Shown here in pieces: positions 1 through 8,341 of a stretch of DNA of 64,000 bases. Under the pieces are notes generated by a model, which ran no database searches, was not told where the DNA came from, and saw nothing but the letters and a program-made list of their open reading frames with translations. The stretch comes from Arthrobacter citreus. Lineage in GTDB: Bacteria; Actinomycetota; Actinomycetes; Actinomycetales; Micrococcaceae. Location of the stretch: contig NZ_VTFV01000008.1 in assembly GCF_009192745.1 (NCBI RefSeq), forward strand, positions 1-64,000, in the 5' to 3' direction. A program made the translations under genes and the position numbers. Each line of letters begins with the position of its first letter. Position 1 is the first letter of the stretch.

Positions 1-502
1 GGCGGGGCGGTGGGCGGCGAGGCGGCGGGACCCGTAGAGCGGCGGGGCCGCGGGGCCGGGCGGCGGGCGGGGGGCGGTGGGTGGCGAGGCGCCGTAGGGT
101 GACGGGCCACGGAACCCAGGGTGGTGGGCTGCGAGTCTGCGGGGCGGGGCGGCGGGCGGCGGGCGGCGGGCCACGGAACCCAGGGCGGTGGGCTGCTGGT
201 CTGCGGGGCGGGGCGGCGGGCGGCGGGCCGCGGACCCCAGGGCGGTGGGCTGCGAGTCTGCGGGGCGGTGGGCCGTGTCCCTTTTGTACTGCGGGGGCCT
301 GAGCTCCCGGTCCGCGCTGATGCCGCCTCCTCTGATGCCCGGCCCGCCGCAGCCATCGTCCCTCCGGTCTGCCGCCCGCCTTCTCTGATGATTCCGGCTG
401 CTCCGCTAAGCGGACCTATCCATCGAAGGGACTTGCCCGAGACTGACCCTTTCCTTCGGCGTCGAGGGAGAGCCAGCCGGAACGGCTTGGACCTACGGGG
501 GG
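1..502. repeat. GC-rich imperfect tandem repeat region, no gene
   Basis: Roughly the first 280 bases are almost entirely G and C and are built from imperfect copies of a unit of about 57-64 bases. The landmark CCACGGAACCCAGGG begins near 107 and again near 171, with a degenerate copy near 228. Each is followed by a GGTGGGCTG(C/G) segment and a GGGGCGGG(C)GG run. Open frames here are arginine/glycine-rich repeats with no recognisable domain, so I do not call a gene. Bases 280-502 are ordinary intergenic sequence downstream of the nuclease gene. The strong G bias on the plus strand could form secondary structure; no function is evident. Confidence 0.6.
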
Positions 503-2734
503 CTAGAAGGGTGGCGGATCGTCGTCTGGCGGCTGGGGCGTGGTTTCGGGGCGGGGCCGAGGATCCGATGGCCTGAGATTTCGTGGACTCGGCAGGTAGT
601 CCAGTGTGGGGTCGGTGGTGTAGGTGCGGCCGGTGGGTGAGTTCCATTCGATGGTTCCGGCCGCTGGTTGGCGTGCTTTCCAGTGGCCGAGGGTTTTGAA
701 CCGGTGGTGCTTGGGACAGAGGTGTTCCAGGTTCGTGTGGTCTGTTGGTCCGCCGTGTGCGTACGGGGTGGTGTGGTCGATCTCTGCGTGGGTGACATTT
801 ACTGGACAGCCGGGGAACCTGCAGGTTCCGTCCCTGGCCTGGAGCCAGCGTTTGAGTCCTGCAGGGATACGCCGTGTCCGTCCCACGGTGAGGATTTCAC
901 CGGTGGCCGGGTCCTGAAGCAGGGGCGTCCAGTGCAGGGCCTCAAGGATCATCGAGCGTGCAGTCTCGGCACTGATCGGCCCGTAGCCGTTGAGTTCTGC
1001 CGGGTTTTCGTCGATTCCGGCAAGGGTGTCTGCGTTGATCAGAACCATGACCTCGGTACGGACTTTGGAGCGGTCGCGGTTGTTGGTGCGGTCCCGGTTG
1101 TTGGTGCGGTCCCGGTTGTTGGTGCGGTTCCGGTTGTTGATGCGGTCCCGGTTCTTGCTCCGGTATCTTTCGGCCCGGCGCGGTCGCTTGTCCTGTCTGG
1201 AACTACCGGCGGCAGTGCTGGTGGTACCGGTAGGGGTGGGGCCCGGTGCGGAAGGGATTTCCCCGGCAGCGTCCATGGATGCGGTATCTGGTCCGGTCAG
1301 GCGGTGGCCGGCCGGGTCGAGGCCATGGGTTTGAATGCCGGGGACGCTGCTGGGTTCGTAGAGGGAACCGGCGGCGCCTCCCCGAGTCCCTCCGTCTGCA
1401 GCGCCGGGAATGGGATTTGCTCCCTGTGTGTCTTCGTTGGTGATCGTTCCGGCCCTGGGAGCTTCTACTGCGGCGTCCCCCTTGGCGGCAGGCGGTTCGC
1501 CCTCCAGCAGCAGCTCGGTGAGGGTGTCTGCGCGGAGCTGGTCCATGGTGCGGGGGTCGCCGGCTCGTTTGCCGGCTTTCGCTGCACCGGTGAGCGCGGC
1601 GAACATAGCCTGGCCCTTCTCCGCGGCGATGATCGCGCTGAGGCAGGACATGCCATCGGGCAGGGGCTGGAACATCACACGGCGTTTGTCCTTGGCCTCA
1701 CGGTGCCGGGCAGGGATCAGGTCCGGGAAGCGGGACTCGCGCAGCCTGCGGGCTCGGCGCCCGAACCCGGCAGCAGTCCTGCCCTCGGCTGCTGCCAGCA
1801 GGTCCCGTTCGAACGCAGCACGCACTGTGAGGGCTGCACCGGCAGGCCCATCGACGGCTGCGCCTGCGGCTGCTTCGCCCGGCCCGTCCGACCCGGCTGC
1901 CCCGCCTACCGGACCATCCTGCACTCCGTCTGCCCCGTCCGGTCCGCCCGGCCCATCCGGTCCGGTTGCTCCACCGTCTCCGTCCGGTCCGCTTGCTCCA
2001 TCCGGTCCGCCCGGCCCGGACTGCCCGAACAGCGCGCCCTGGGCCTCCAGGCCGAGATCCAGCTGACCGGCCTCCCCGTCAGGCGGTGTCCCGTTGCCGG
2101 CTGGTGCGGCTGCGTCATCTGAACCCGCGCCAGCACCCGGTTCCGGCTGCGGTTCGAGGATGTCGGCGGGGAGGTTTTGGGTTTCCTCGAGGATGATGCG
2201 GGCGTGCTGGAGGGCGATCTTTCCCTCGGATAATCTGGCCAGCGTCTGCGGAGCCTGAACACACAGGCGGGTGGATTCGCTGATGAGCTGCATCGCCGTC
2301 ATGTGCGGGATGTTCAGGACCGTGGATGCCTCGGCTGCAGCCAAACTCATGGCCAGGGCGGGTTCTTCACGTCCGGAAGCCTCAGCGATATCCCTGGCAA
2401 AGAGCACTTCCAGCCGGGCGGCAACACGTGCCTGCTGGGCCTGCGCCCAGGAGATGAGCATGCCCAGACGCTCAAGCGCGGACACGGTTTCCTCATACCC
2501 CAGGGACTCCGAACCGCGGAGTGATAACTGCCCGGCGAAACCCTCAGGCAACGACTCGGACACATGGTCCTCAACCAAGGCAGGATCAGCGCAGAACACC
2601 GTCCCTGAGGGAGCTGTAAACGCAGGTTCCGAACGCGGCGAGGATGGGGATTCAGCCCCCGGCACACCACCCGGCGCACCCTTCATTTCCCGGTCAGCTG
2701 ACCGGGAAAACGGGGGCACCGAGGAACGGTTCAT
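503..2734 (-). CDS. DUF222 / HNH endonuclease family protein (13E12-like)
   Basis: The C-terminal part carries a complete HNH nuclease motif: CRFPGCPVNVTHAEIDHTTP, then a GGPTDHTNLEHLCPKHHRFKT segment, with the two Cys pairs and the His residues expected to bind metal and cut DNA. The N-terminal half is the alpha-helical DUF222 region usual in this actinobacterial family. About 743 aa is long for the family because of two low-complexity insertions: a collagen-like Gly-Pro-Asp stretch (bases about 1860-2035) and an Asn-Asn-Arg-Asp-Arg repeat (1071-1160). I chose the ATG at 2734 because it follows TTAGGGGT. A TTG at 2800 and an ATG at 2764 are possible upstream starts. The biological role of these nucleases is unknown; many occur in multiple copies per genome. 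Confidence 0.85.
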   Translation of the reverse strand: MNRSSVPPFSRSADREMKGAPGGVPGAESPSSPRSEPAFTAPSGTVFCADPALVEDHVSESLPEGFAGQLSLRGSESLGYEETVSALERLGMLISWAQAQQARVAARLEVLFARDIAEASGREEPALAMSLAAAEASTVLNIPHMTAMQLISESTRLCVQAPQTLARLSEGKIALQHARIILEETQNLPADILEPQPEPGAGAGSDDAAAPAGNGTPPDGEAGQLDLGLEAQGALFGQSGPGGPDGASGPDGDGGATGPDGPGGPDGADGVQDGPVGGAAGSDGPGEAAAGAAVDGPAGAALTVRAAFERDLLAAAEGRTAAGFGRRARRLRESRFPDLIPARHREAKDKRRVMFQPLPDGMSCLSAIIAAEKGQAMFAALTGAAKAGKRAGDPRTMDQLRADTLTELLLEGEPPAAKGDAAVEAPRAGTITNEDTQGANPIPGAADGGTRGGAAGSLYEPSSVPGIQTHGLDPAGHRLTGPDTASMDAAGEIPSAPGPTPTGTTSTAAGSSRQDKRPRRAERYRSKNRDRINNRNRTNNRDRTNNRDRTNNRDRSKVRTEVMVLINADTLAGIDENPAELNGYGPISAETARSMILEALHWTPLLQDPATGEILTVGRTRRIPAGLKRWLQARDGTCRFPGCPVNVTHAEIDHTTPYAHGGPTDHTNLEHLCPKHHRFKTLGHWKARQPAAGTIEWNSPTGRTYTTDPTLDYLPSPRNLRPSDPRPRPETTPQPPDDDPPPF
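1071..1160. repeat. five 18-bp tandem repeats inside the DUF222/HNH gene
   Basis: Five consecutive 18-base units of the form CGGTCCCGGTTGTTGGTG lie head to tail, with 0-4 substitutions each. On the coding (minus) strand they give an in-frame hexapeptide repeat, N-N-R-D-R-T. The unit length is a multiple of three, so copy-number changes would keep the frame. The repeated peptide is basic and asparagine-rich and sits between the DUF222 and HNH parts. Confidence 0.9.
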
Positions 2735-2926
2735 ACCCCTAACACTCTCAGCTGCCACCGACATTCCAGGGCCTAAATCAGCCCTTTTCCGGGACCTCAA
2801 TTACCGGTCATTTACCTGCTTTTCAATCCCATGCGAAGCTCGTCTACGGGTCTTCGAAGGCAGCTGAGTCCTGCCCCCGATTCGCTGGGATTGGAGCGCC
2901 GCCGTCGGGCACCGCCCAATCGGCAG

Positions 2927-3679
2927 TTAGGCCATCAGATCGATGATGCCCTTGACCATGGCCGCACCGGCTCCGAGGAAGGCGATCACGATGACTGCGA
3001 AGCGGACGTGGTCGTCACGGATGTGTTTCTGCAGCCGCTCCCCCGCATAGATGCCGCCGATGATCATGACGCCAATCAGTACCCAGGCAACGACGCTGAA
3101 CGGAGGCATCTGGCCCGGATCCATCGCAAGCTTTACGGCGAGCGTCACGGTGGCAATGGTGACGAAGAAGGGCTGAAGGGTTGCAGCGAACGGCCGCTGC
3201 GGCCACCGGGCCATCACGGCGTAGGCGCTGACTGCCGGACCGCCCACGCCCGCCACAGCGTTGGTCACTCCTGAAGCGAAACCGGCGATTGCCTTGGCAG
3301 GATTGCCCGTCACCACAACTGAATTGCGGGCCAGGACCAGCGAGGCACCGAGCGCCACCAGTACGATCGCACCCACGATCACAGCCATCGGCGCGGCCGG
3401 CAAATACACCGCGGCGATGGAGGCAGGAATACTGCCGATCACGGCGGGAACGGCCAGCCACCGATACATGCTCCAGTCCACGTCCTTCCAAACGCGGAAC
3501 ATGATCAGCAGCGAGGACACCAGCCCGCACACATTCACCATCAGCACGCCGGCATGGGCGCCGAGAATGATCACCAGGAACGGCGAAATCAGAAGTGCGA
3601 ACCCAAGACCGGCGATTCGCTGGGCCAGCGCCCCAACAAAGATCGAAGCCAGCACAACAATTAGCAGTCCCGTAGTCAC
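2927..3679 (-). CDS. TSUP/TauE-SafE family membrane transporter
   Basis: The 250-aa product is a hydrophobic protein with about eight membrane-spanning segments and two similar halves, as in the TSUP (TauE/SafE, formerly DUF81) family of sulfite, sulfoacetate or other organic-anion exporters. Typical glycine-rich family stretches are visible, such as QRIAGLGFALLISPFL near residue 20 and SGVTNAVAGVGGPAVSAYAV near residue 136. The start is a GTG at 3679, with no strong ribosome binding site. It is divergent from the DUF1684 gene, whose ATG is only 22 bases away. The substrate cannot be told from sequence. Confidence 0.85.
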   Translation of the reverse strand: MTTGLLIVVLASIFVGALAQRIAGLGFALLISPFLVIILGAHAGVLMVNVCGLVSSLLIMFRVWKDVDWSMYRWLAVPAVIGSIPASIAAVYLPAAPMAVIVGAIVLVALGASLVLARNSVVVTGNPAKAIAGFASGVTNAVAGVGGPAVSAYAVMARWPQRPFAATLQPFFVTIATVTLAVKLAMDPGQMPPFSVVAWVLIGVMIIGGIYAGERLQKHIRDDHVRFAVIVIAFLGAGAAMVKGIIDLMA

Positions 3680-3701
3680 CCGAACACACTACGCTGGGGA
3701 C

Positions 3702-4331
3702 ATGGTTTCCCCCGATTCGGCACTCCGGACGGCTGACTGGCGCCGTCGCATATTCGACATATATGCCCAGGTACGGCAGGTCGCGGGGGCTGGTTCGCCG
3801 TCGTCGGCCCATGATCTTTGGCGCCGCGAACGCGACGCCCTGTTCGCCATGCACCCCGCGTCCCCGCTCAGCCAGGCGGCAAAACAGCGCTTCGCAGGCC
3901 TCGCCGTCGCACCCTATGATCCGGGCCTCCGTTTCGAGACGGGAATCGACGACGACGGCGCCGGCCAGCAGCTCGAAGTCCCCACGGGAACAGACGGAAC
4001 GGTCTACTTCGAACGCCTCGGAACTGTGACGACGCCGATAGGCAGGCTCGCGCTGTGGCGCCTGGCCACTTACGGGGGCGGGCTTTTCCTGCCGCTGCGG
4101 GATGGACTGGCCGGCAAACCCCACGGAACGTACGGGGGTGGGCGCTACCTGCTGGACACGATCAAGGGTGCGCACCTCGGCGAAGGGACAGGCGATTCCC
4201 TGATTCTGGATTTTAACTTCCTTTACAACCCGTCGTGCGCCTACGACGAGCGCTGGGCCTGTCCCCTGCCGCGGCTGGATAACCGGGTGGCGGAACCGGT
4301 GCTCGCAGGGGAACTGTATGCCGAGTACTAG
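3702..4331 (+). CDS. DUF1684 domain protein
   Basis: The 209-aa product matches the DUF1684 family in its overall pattern: an N-terminal helical stretch (ADWRRRIFDIYAQVR), an RDALFAMHPASPLS segment, and a C-terminal region with GRYLLDTIKGA, DFNFLYNPSCAYDERWACPLP and a terminal acidic segment. The conserved NP-C-Y-W-C-P-L-P block is the family hallmark. The function is not established, although members are often proposed to bind small molecules. The ATG at 3702 follows GGGGA. It is followed 14 bases later by the next gene, so the two may be cotranscribed. Confidence 0.8.
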   Translation: MVSPDSALRTADWRRRIFDIYAQVRQVAGAGSPSSAHDLWRRERDALFAMHPASPLSQAAKQRFAGLAVAPYDPGLRFETGIDDDGAGQQLEVPTGTDGTVYFERLGTVTTPIGRLALWRLATYGGGLFLPLRDGLAGKPHGTYGGGRYLLDTIKGAHLGEGTGDSLILDFNFLYNPSCAYDERWACPLPRLDNRVAEPVLAGELYAEY

Positions 4332-4345
4332 GTCCTGAGACCGGT

Positions 4346-5146
4346 ATGCAGACATTCGTTCCCTATGAGGACTTCCGGCGCAGTGCCGACGTGCTCGACT
4401 CCCCTCGTCTGGGCAAACAGAGAGTTGAAACCCTGCAGATCCTGCGGGCGCTGGTCCTTCCCGACTACGGCTGGCGAAACCATCCGGCCACCCGGATGTG
4501 GATGGGGTACGTTCCCGCGCTGGTGGCCTACGGCCTGGCGATGACCGACGCGTGGACCGGGCGGGGATTTGCCGACACCGTGCGGGAGCAGCTGGTTGAG
4601 TTCGCGCCCGACGCCGACGGCGGTGAGGTACCGCTGCCCCCTTGGCTCGGCGAGGCGCAGGTTCACGAGAGCCACCGGTCGAACCTGCTTGCCAAAGATC
4701 CCGCGTTCTACGCGGACCTGTTCCCCGGCACTCCCCCGGATCTGCCCTACGTGTGGCCGGATCCCGAAAAGCTGATTCTGCCCGCCGAACCCGGAGGGGA
4801 TTCGCTGTGGGTTGCACGCACTGTTCCCGGCGATGACGGACCGGTGATTGAACTGCCCATGCTGTCCGCGCGCGGTACGCCCGTGGCGGGGAAGAAGGCC
4901 CGCCAACTTGAGCGCTTCCTGGAGGAAATGAACGACGGAGATGAGGTCGCCTTGTTGGGGGCGGACCGGACTGTTTTGGACCTGGGAACCGTTGGGGAAG
5001 TATCCCTTACGAACGACGCTGCCCACCGGCCGGTCCAGGTTTCCGGGAGGGTACGTCGGTCCGATTTCACCTACCCGGCCCTGCTGCAGGATCCCCGGAC
5101 GCTCTTTGCTGTGCCTCATCCGGGCCGCCTCCAGCCCGGGCATTAA
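4346..5146 (+). CDS. MSMEG_6728-like protein (pyrimidine-dimer-glycosylase-related fold)
   Basis: The 266-aa protein starts MQTFVPYEDFRRSADVLDSP and continues with LGKQRVETLQILRAL and HPATRMWMGYVPALVAYG. This pattern is typical of the actinobacterial MSMEG_6728 family, which resembles the Pyr_excise (pyrimidine dimer DNA glycosylase-like) family. An ESHRSNLLAKDPAFY segment near residue 110 is another conserved block. Enzymatic activity is not proven for this group. The C-terminal ~90 residues look variable. Its stop overlaps the stop of the convergent DUF6318 gene by 4 bases. Confidence 0.7.
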   Translation: MQTFVPYEDFRRSADVLDSPRLGKQRVETLQILRALVLPDYGWRNHPATRMWMGYVPALVAYGLAMTDAWTGRGFADTVREQLVEFAPDADGGEVPLPPWLGEAQVHESHRSNLLAKDPAFYADLFPGTPPDLPYVWPDPEKLILPAEPGGDSLWVARTVPGDDGPVIELPMLSARGTPVAGKKARQLERFLEEMNDGDEVALLGADRTVLDLGTVGEVSLTNDAAHRPVQVSGRVRRSDFTYPALLQDPRTLFAVPHPGRLQPGH

Positions 5147-5832
5147 CCCGGCCATCCCGTTGGCTCAGCAGTATCAACGAACCACCCATCTCCCGTGTAC
5201 GTCGCTTCGAGGATCATTTGGAACGGGTTGTCTGTCCCGGCTACGACTTTCACGGACTTCCCGGAGCTGTCGCGGTGGATGATCACCCTCTGCCGAACGG
5301 ACATAACGGCTTGCCGCCGGTTCTCAGTGGTCAGCACGAATACCGTCTCCGGGTTCTCGTACTCCACCTGCCCGCCTTCCAGCCAGCCGCCGTCAGCGTA
5401 TGCTCCTGGTCCTGTCTCGTAGACCCCGCGGCACACGCCGCATTCGGGCGTGGTCACTGCTTGAAGCGGCCCAATGTCGCCGGTTTGATAGGCGTAGTTA
5501 ACCAATCCAAACCAGTGGTCCACGAATGCGAGAAGTCCATCTGCGGTTTCCTGTCTAGCCACTTCCGGCATGACGGGCAGCTCGAGGTTGACGGCTGGTC
5601 CCGCCCCGGAGGCCTGGCTGTAGGACGGAGACGGTGTGGGTGTCGGCGGTTCTGACGGTGCAGCGGCGGAAGAGGCCGTCTCCGGAGTTTCCGCGTCCGC
5701 AGTGTTCGCCGCCGGTTGGAAGCTGACCATTGAGCAGCCGGTCAGCAGGATCGTGAGCAGGCCGGCCACGAGGAGTCGGATCATGGTCCTTTTGGACCCT
5801 GGAGTGCTGTTTTGAGTCCGCTCTGCCTCCAT
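5143..5832 (-). CDS. DUF6318 family lipoprotein (copy A)
   Basis: The 229-aa product has a lipoprotein signal (MIRLLVAGLLTILLTGC, lipobox Cys near residue 33), then a Thr/Pro/Ser-rich spacer and a DUF6318 domain. The domain has the block MPEVARQETADGLLAFVDHW and a C-x-x-C pair (CGVC). It is expected to be anchored on the outer face of the membrane. AAGGAG seven bases before the ATG at 5832 supports that start, although it gives a longer n-region than usual. The domain matches the second DUF6318 protein (6819-7478) in order and length. Function unknown. It is last of four minus-strand genes for exported proteins. Confidence 0.8.
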   Translation of the reverse strand: MEAERTQNSTPGSKRTMIRLLVAGLLTILLTGCSMVSFQPAANTADAETPETASSAAAPSEPPTPTPSPSYSQASGAGPAVNLELPVMPEVARQETADGLLAFVDHWFGLVNYAYQTGDIGPLQAVTTPECGVCRGVYETGPGAYADGGWLEGGQVEYENPETVFVLTTENRRQAVMSVRQRVIIHRDSSGKSVKVVAGTDNPFQMILEATYTGDGWFVDTAEPTGWPG

Positions 5833-5926
5833 GGCCGTCTCCTTTTAGTCCATCGGCTGTTGTGGACTGAGGCTACGGCGCGTTCTACGGGTGATTCGAC
5901 TTATCCACAGGGAAAATTTCGGAAGA

Positions 5927-6835
5927 TCAGCAGCCGACGCCTGCGGGGTTAACAAGACAGTTATCAGCAACGTTGCGGGACTCCGACCGCCAAACGCTCA
6001 GGACCTGGGACGGGGAGGCAACTTCGGCACGTCCGTCCATAGGAATCATCGGGCCGCCGTTGACGGAGTATTCGCCCGAAAAGAACGTCGTGATGCTTAC
6101 CGGAACATCACCGGTCTGCGAATACATGTGGCTTGTGGATGTTTGTTCTCCCCAGCGTGCTTCCGGCAACGGTCCACCGGGCGTCGACACCGGCCCATAG
6201 CTTGTGCCGTCGCCGTAGTTGAACGTGTACTCCGTGGGCTCCACCTCGATGCGGATGGATTGGCCAAGGAGATCCATCTCGAAGATCTGGGGCTGTGCTT
6301 CCACGTAGACGTTTGTGTGGGCGCCGATAAGTGTGTGAGGGCTGGGTTGAAGGGTGATAGTGCCCGGAGCAATAGGTGCTTCCTGGAAGGCTCTCAGAAT
6401 TTCGCCGCGCAAGCGTTCTTCGAACGCAGCCGGATCTTCTGAGTAGATGCAAGTTGGAGCCTGGGTGAAACGCGTCCAAGTCTCGGGTGCTACCGTCCTC
6501 AACCCTGAATACCACCACACCAAACGACCGTCAGGTCCCGCTGTGCACTGTCTGGTCTGCACCAAACAGGAGATATCTCCCGCGTCCTGATCATCAAAGC
6601 AGGCTGGTTCAAAACGATAACCAAGTGGATCATTCGGTAGGCCGATCGCTAGCTCAGTCCATACGCCGGTTCCAGCCTCGTGATGATAAGAGACATCGCC
6701 CCGGACACCCCCCTCGATGAATCCGCTGCCGCCACCGCCTGTTGGCGCCGCGAGCGCGCCCTGTGAGTAGAGGAGGCCAACGACACACGCGAGCAGAATC
6801 GTGACACCCGATGCATGGCTACTTCTTGGAAGCAT
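5927..6835 (-). CDS. secreted PKD-like domain protein
   Basis: The 302-aa protein has an N-terminal signal segment (VTILLACVVGLLYSQGALA) and a Gly-rich linker. A central beta-rich region contains TEYTFNYGDGTSYGP, which resembles the F-x-Y/W-G-D-G-T signature of PKD/Ig-like domains. Several cysteines suggest disulfides outside the cell. There is no lipobox or cell-wall anchor. Its ATG lies inside the end of the upstream DUF6318 gene (17-base overlap), so the two are probably translationally coupled. The 91 bases to the downstream DUF6318 gene suggest a single unit. Function unknown; a surface binding role is a guess. Confidence 0.7.
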   Translation of the reverse strand: MLPRSSHASGVTILLACVVGLLYSQGALAAPTGGGGSGFIEGGVRGDVSYHHEAGTGVWTELAIGLPNDPLGYRFEPACFDDQDAGDISCLVQTRQCTAGPDGRLVWWYSGLRTVAPETWTRFTQAPTCIYSEDPAAFEERLRGEILRAFQEAPIAPGTITLQPSPHTLIGAHTNVYVEAQPQIFEMDLLGQSIRIEVEPTEYTFNYGDGTSYGPVSTPGGPLPEARWGEQTSTSHMYSQTGDVPVSITTFFSGEYSVNGGPMIPMDGRAEVASPSQVLSVWRSESRNVADNCLVNPAGVGC

Positions 6836-7478
6836 GGATAGTCACCACGTCTATGGCACTCCAGCCGGAAGGACCGAATTCTGCTTCAATCATTTGGACT
6901 GACGGCAACTCATTTCCGGGCTCGATAGCCTGGACGCCCGCTGGGCCGTAGTACTCCAACGGTTCTTGAACCAGCTGGACTAGCACTTGCACGTAACCTT
7001 CGTCTGTGCGCGCAAAGCTGCTGTCCGCCCCTTGAACTTCGATGCCCGCTCCTGCCATCCAGTCGCTGTCTTGAAAACCAGACTGGACCACTTCATAGAA
7101 GCTCTGACAAGCAAAACAGTCAGGCCCGCTAACCGCTTTAACAGGCTCCACATCCCCCGTCTCGTAGCCGTAATTGATCAGCTCATACCAATACCGCGCA
7201 AAGGCAATAAGCCCCTCCTTGGACTCAACCTTCGCCTCCTCAGGCATCACAGGCAGCGGAACGTTCTCCGCAGGACCCTCAGCAGAGGCAGGCTTATACG
7301 TCGCAGATGGCGTAGGAGTCGGGGTGGGAGAAGCGCTCGGCGAGACAGAACTGCTGGGAGACTGCGCAGCGTCCGCATCAGGGTCATCAGCACCCGAACA
7401 CGCAGACAGAGCCACGAGGGAACCCGCAAGAGCCAGAGAAACCGCAGCAAACCGGCGTCGAACACCAAGACTGGACAT
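6819..7478 (-). CDS. DUF6318 family lipoprotein (copy B)
   Basis: The 219-aa product begins with a lipoprotein signal (MSSLGVRRRFAAVSLALAG... lipobox LSAC). A Pro/Ser/Thr-rich linker follows, then a DUF6318 domain with MPEEAKVESKEGLIAFARYW and a C-x-x-C pair (CFAC). I chose the ATG at 7478, six bases after GGGGG; a TTG at 7499 is less likely. The domain is clearly a paralogue of that in 5143-5832. It overlaps the PKD-like gene by 17 bases. Confidence 0.8.
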   Translation of the reverse strand: MSSLGVRRRFAAVSLALAGSLVALSACSGADDPDADAAQSPSSSVSPSASPTPTPTPSATYKPASAEGPAENVPLPVMPEEAKVESKEGLIAFARYWYELINYGYETGDVEPVKAVSGPDCFACQSFYEVVQSGFQDSDWMAGAGIEVQGADSSFARTDEGYVQVLVQLVQEPLEYYGPAGVQAIEPGNELPSVQMIEAEFGPSGWSAIDVVTIHASKK

Positions 7479-7591
7479 CAAAACCCCCGTGTTAGGCAAG
7501 GCAGCGTGCGGTAGATGCTACAGAAACTGCGGCAAAGCATACGTACTTATCCACAGCACGCCACAGCAAAAGTGCAGGAAGCCCAAAAAAC

Positions 7592-8230
7592 TCAGTCTGA
7601 ATTGCGCAAGGAAACCAGCATGCGCCTCACATCGCGGTACTCGTCAGAGTCCGCATACGCCGCTGCCTTCGCCAAATGGGAAGCAGAGTCCGTTCCCTCA
7701 TCAGGCCGGACAACACCTGAAAACCGTCCGCCACTGGACTCGGTCAAAGTAAAGAAATCAAAGAGACCACAGGCAGCATCCTCGGCAGACGGAGGAGGCG
7801 TGCTAACCACCGAATAGGTCACCAGGGCCTCACCCGATGCAGGAGCCACTGAACGGTACACAAAACGCTGCGAAGTACCCTGCCCGGATTCGAGTTCCGG
7901 CATAGGCTGGGAGTCGTACTCCGTGTAGACCACAGGCTCCTGCATCCCCATGCAGACCTGGTCCGTAATAATCCCGGTGTCCAACCACGCAATGACGTCA
8001 CCGCCGGCGTCGTGAACCCGAAGGGATACACCGCCGGAAGGATCGTTGGCCAAGGCAGCAACCTGCTCAACCTGCCAGTCAGAGCGGTATTCAAACTCCA
8101 AAGAGCTCTCCGAAACCTCATAGGAATACCAGGCTGGAGAGGCAGTCTGTGAAGGCTGCGGCGCAGCACACGAGGCCACGGCAAGGCCCGCCGTAACGGC
8201 GGCACACAACAGGGTGTTACGGTATCTCAC
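7592..8230 (-). CDS. putative lipoprotein of unknown function
   Basis: From a GTG at 8230 the product is 212 aa and starts with a compact lipoprotein signal (MRYRNTLLCAAVTAGLAVASC). The GTG follows CCGGGAG at good spacing. An in-frame ATG at 8263 would add 11 residues. The mature part is acidic and beta-rich (YSYEVSESSLEFEYRSDWQVEQ... and PVVYTEYDSQPMPELESGQG), and I recognise no domain. It is the first of the minus-strand run of exported proteins, 113 bases upstream of the second DUF6318 gene. Confidence 0.65.
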   Translation of the reverse strand: MRYRNTLLCAAVTAGLAVASCAAPQPSQTASPAWYSYEVSESSLEFEYRSDWQVEQVAALANDPSGGVSLRVHDAGGDVIAWLDTGIITDQVCMGMQEPVVYTEYDSQPMPELESGQGTSQRFVYRSVAPASGEALVTYSVVSTPPPSAEDAACGLFDFFTLTESSGGRFSGVVRPDEGTDSASHLAKAAAYADSDEYRDVRRMLVSLRNSD

Positions 8231-8341
8231 ATCGGCTCCCGGAGGTTTCCGCGTGCTAAGCATCAATGCTACGCAGCCCCGCCAGCGCCGCCCATAGCAC
8301 CCCGCGGTTTCACAGCACCGGCCCGGCAGCAAAACCGGCAG

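Noticed and set aside
121-576. Possible coding region in the GC-rich repeats
   Set aside because: Arg/Gly repeats follow directly from the DNA repeat; no ribosome binding site or domain.
1071-1160. CRISPR-like array
   Set aside because: 18-base units are contiguous with no spacers and lie in frame inside a coding gene.
668-2122. Long plus-strand open frame of 484 codons
   Set aside because: It is antisense to the DUF222/HNH gene, has no domain and is low-complexity; long antisense frames are expected in DNA with such high third-position GC.
3015-4817. 600-codon minus-strand open frame
   Set aside because: It crosses the TSUP, DUF1684 and MSMEG_6728 genes, has arginine-rich composition and no homology; a shadow frame.
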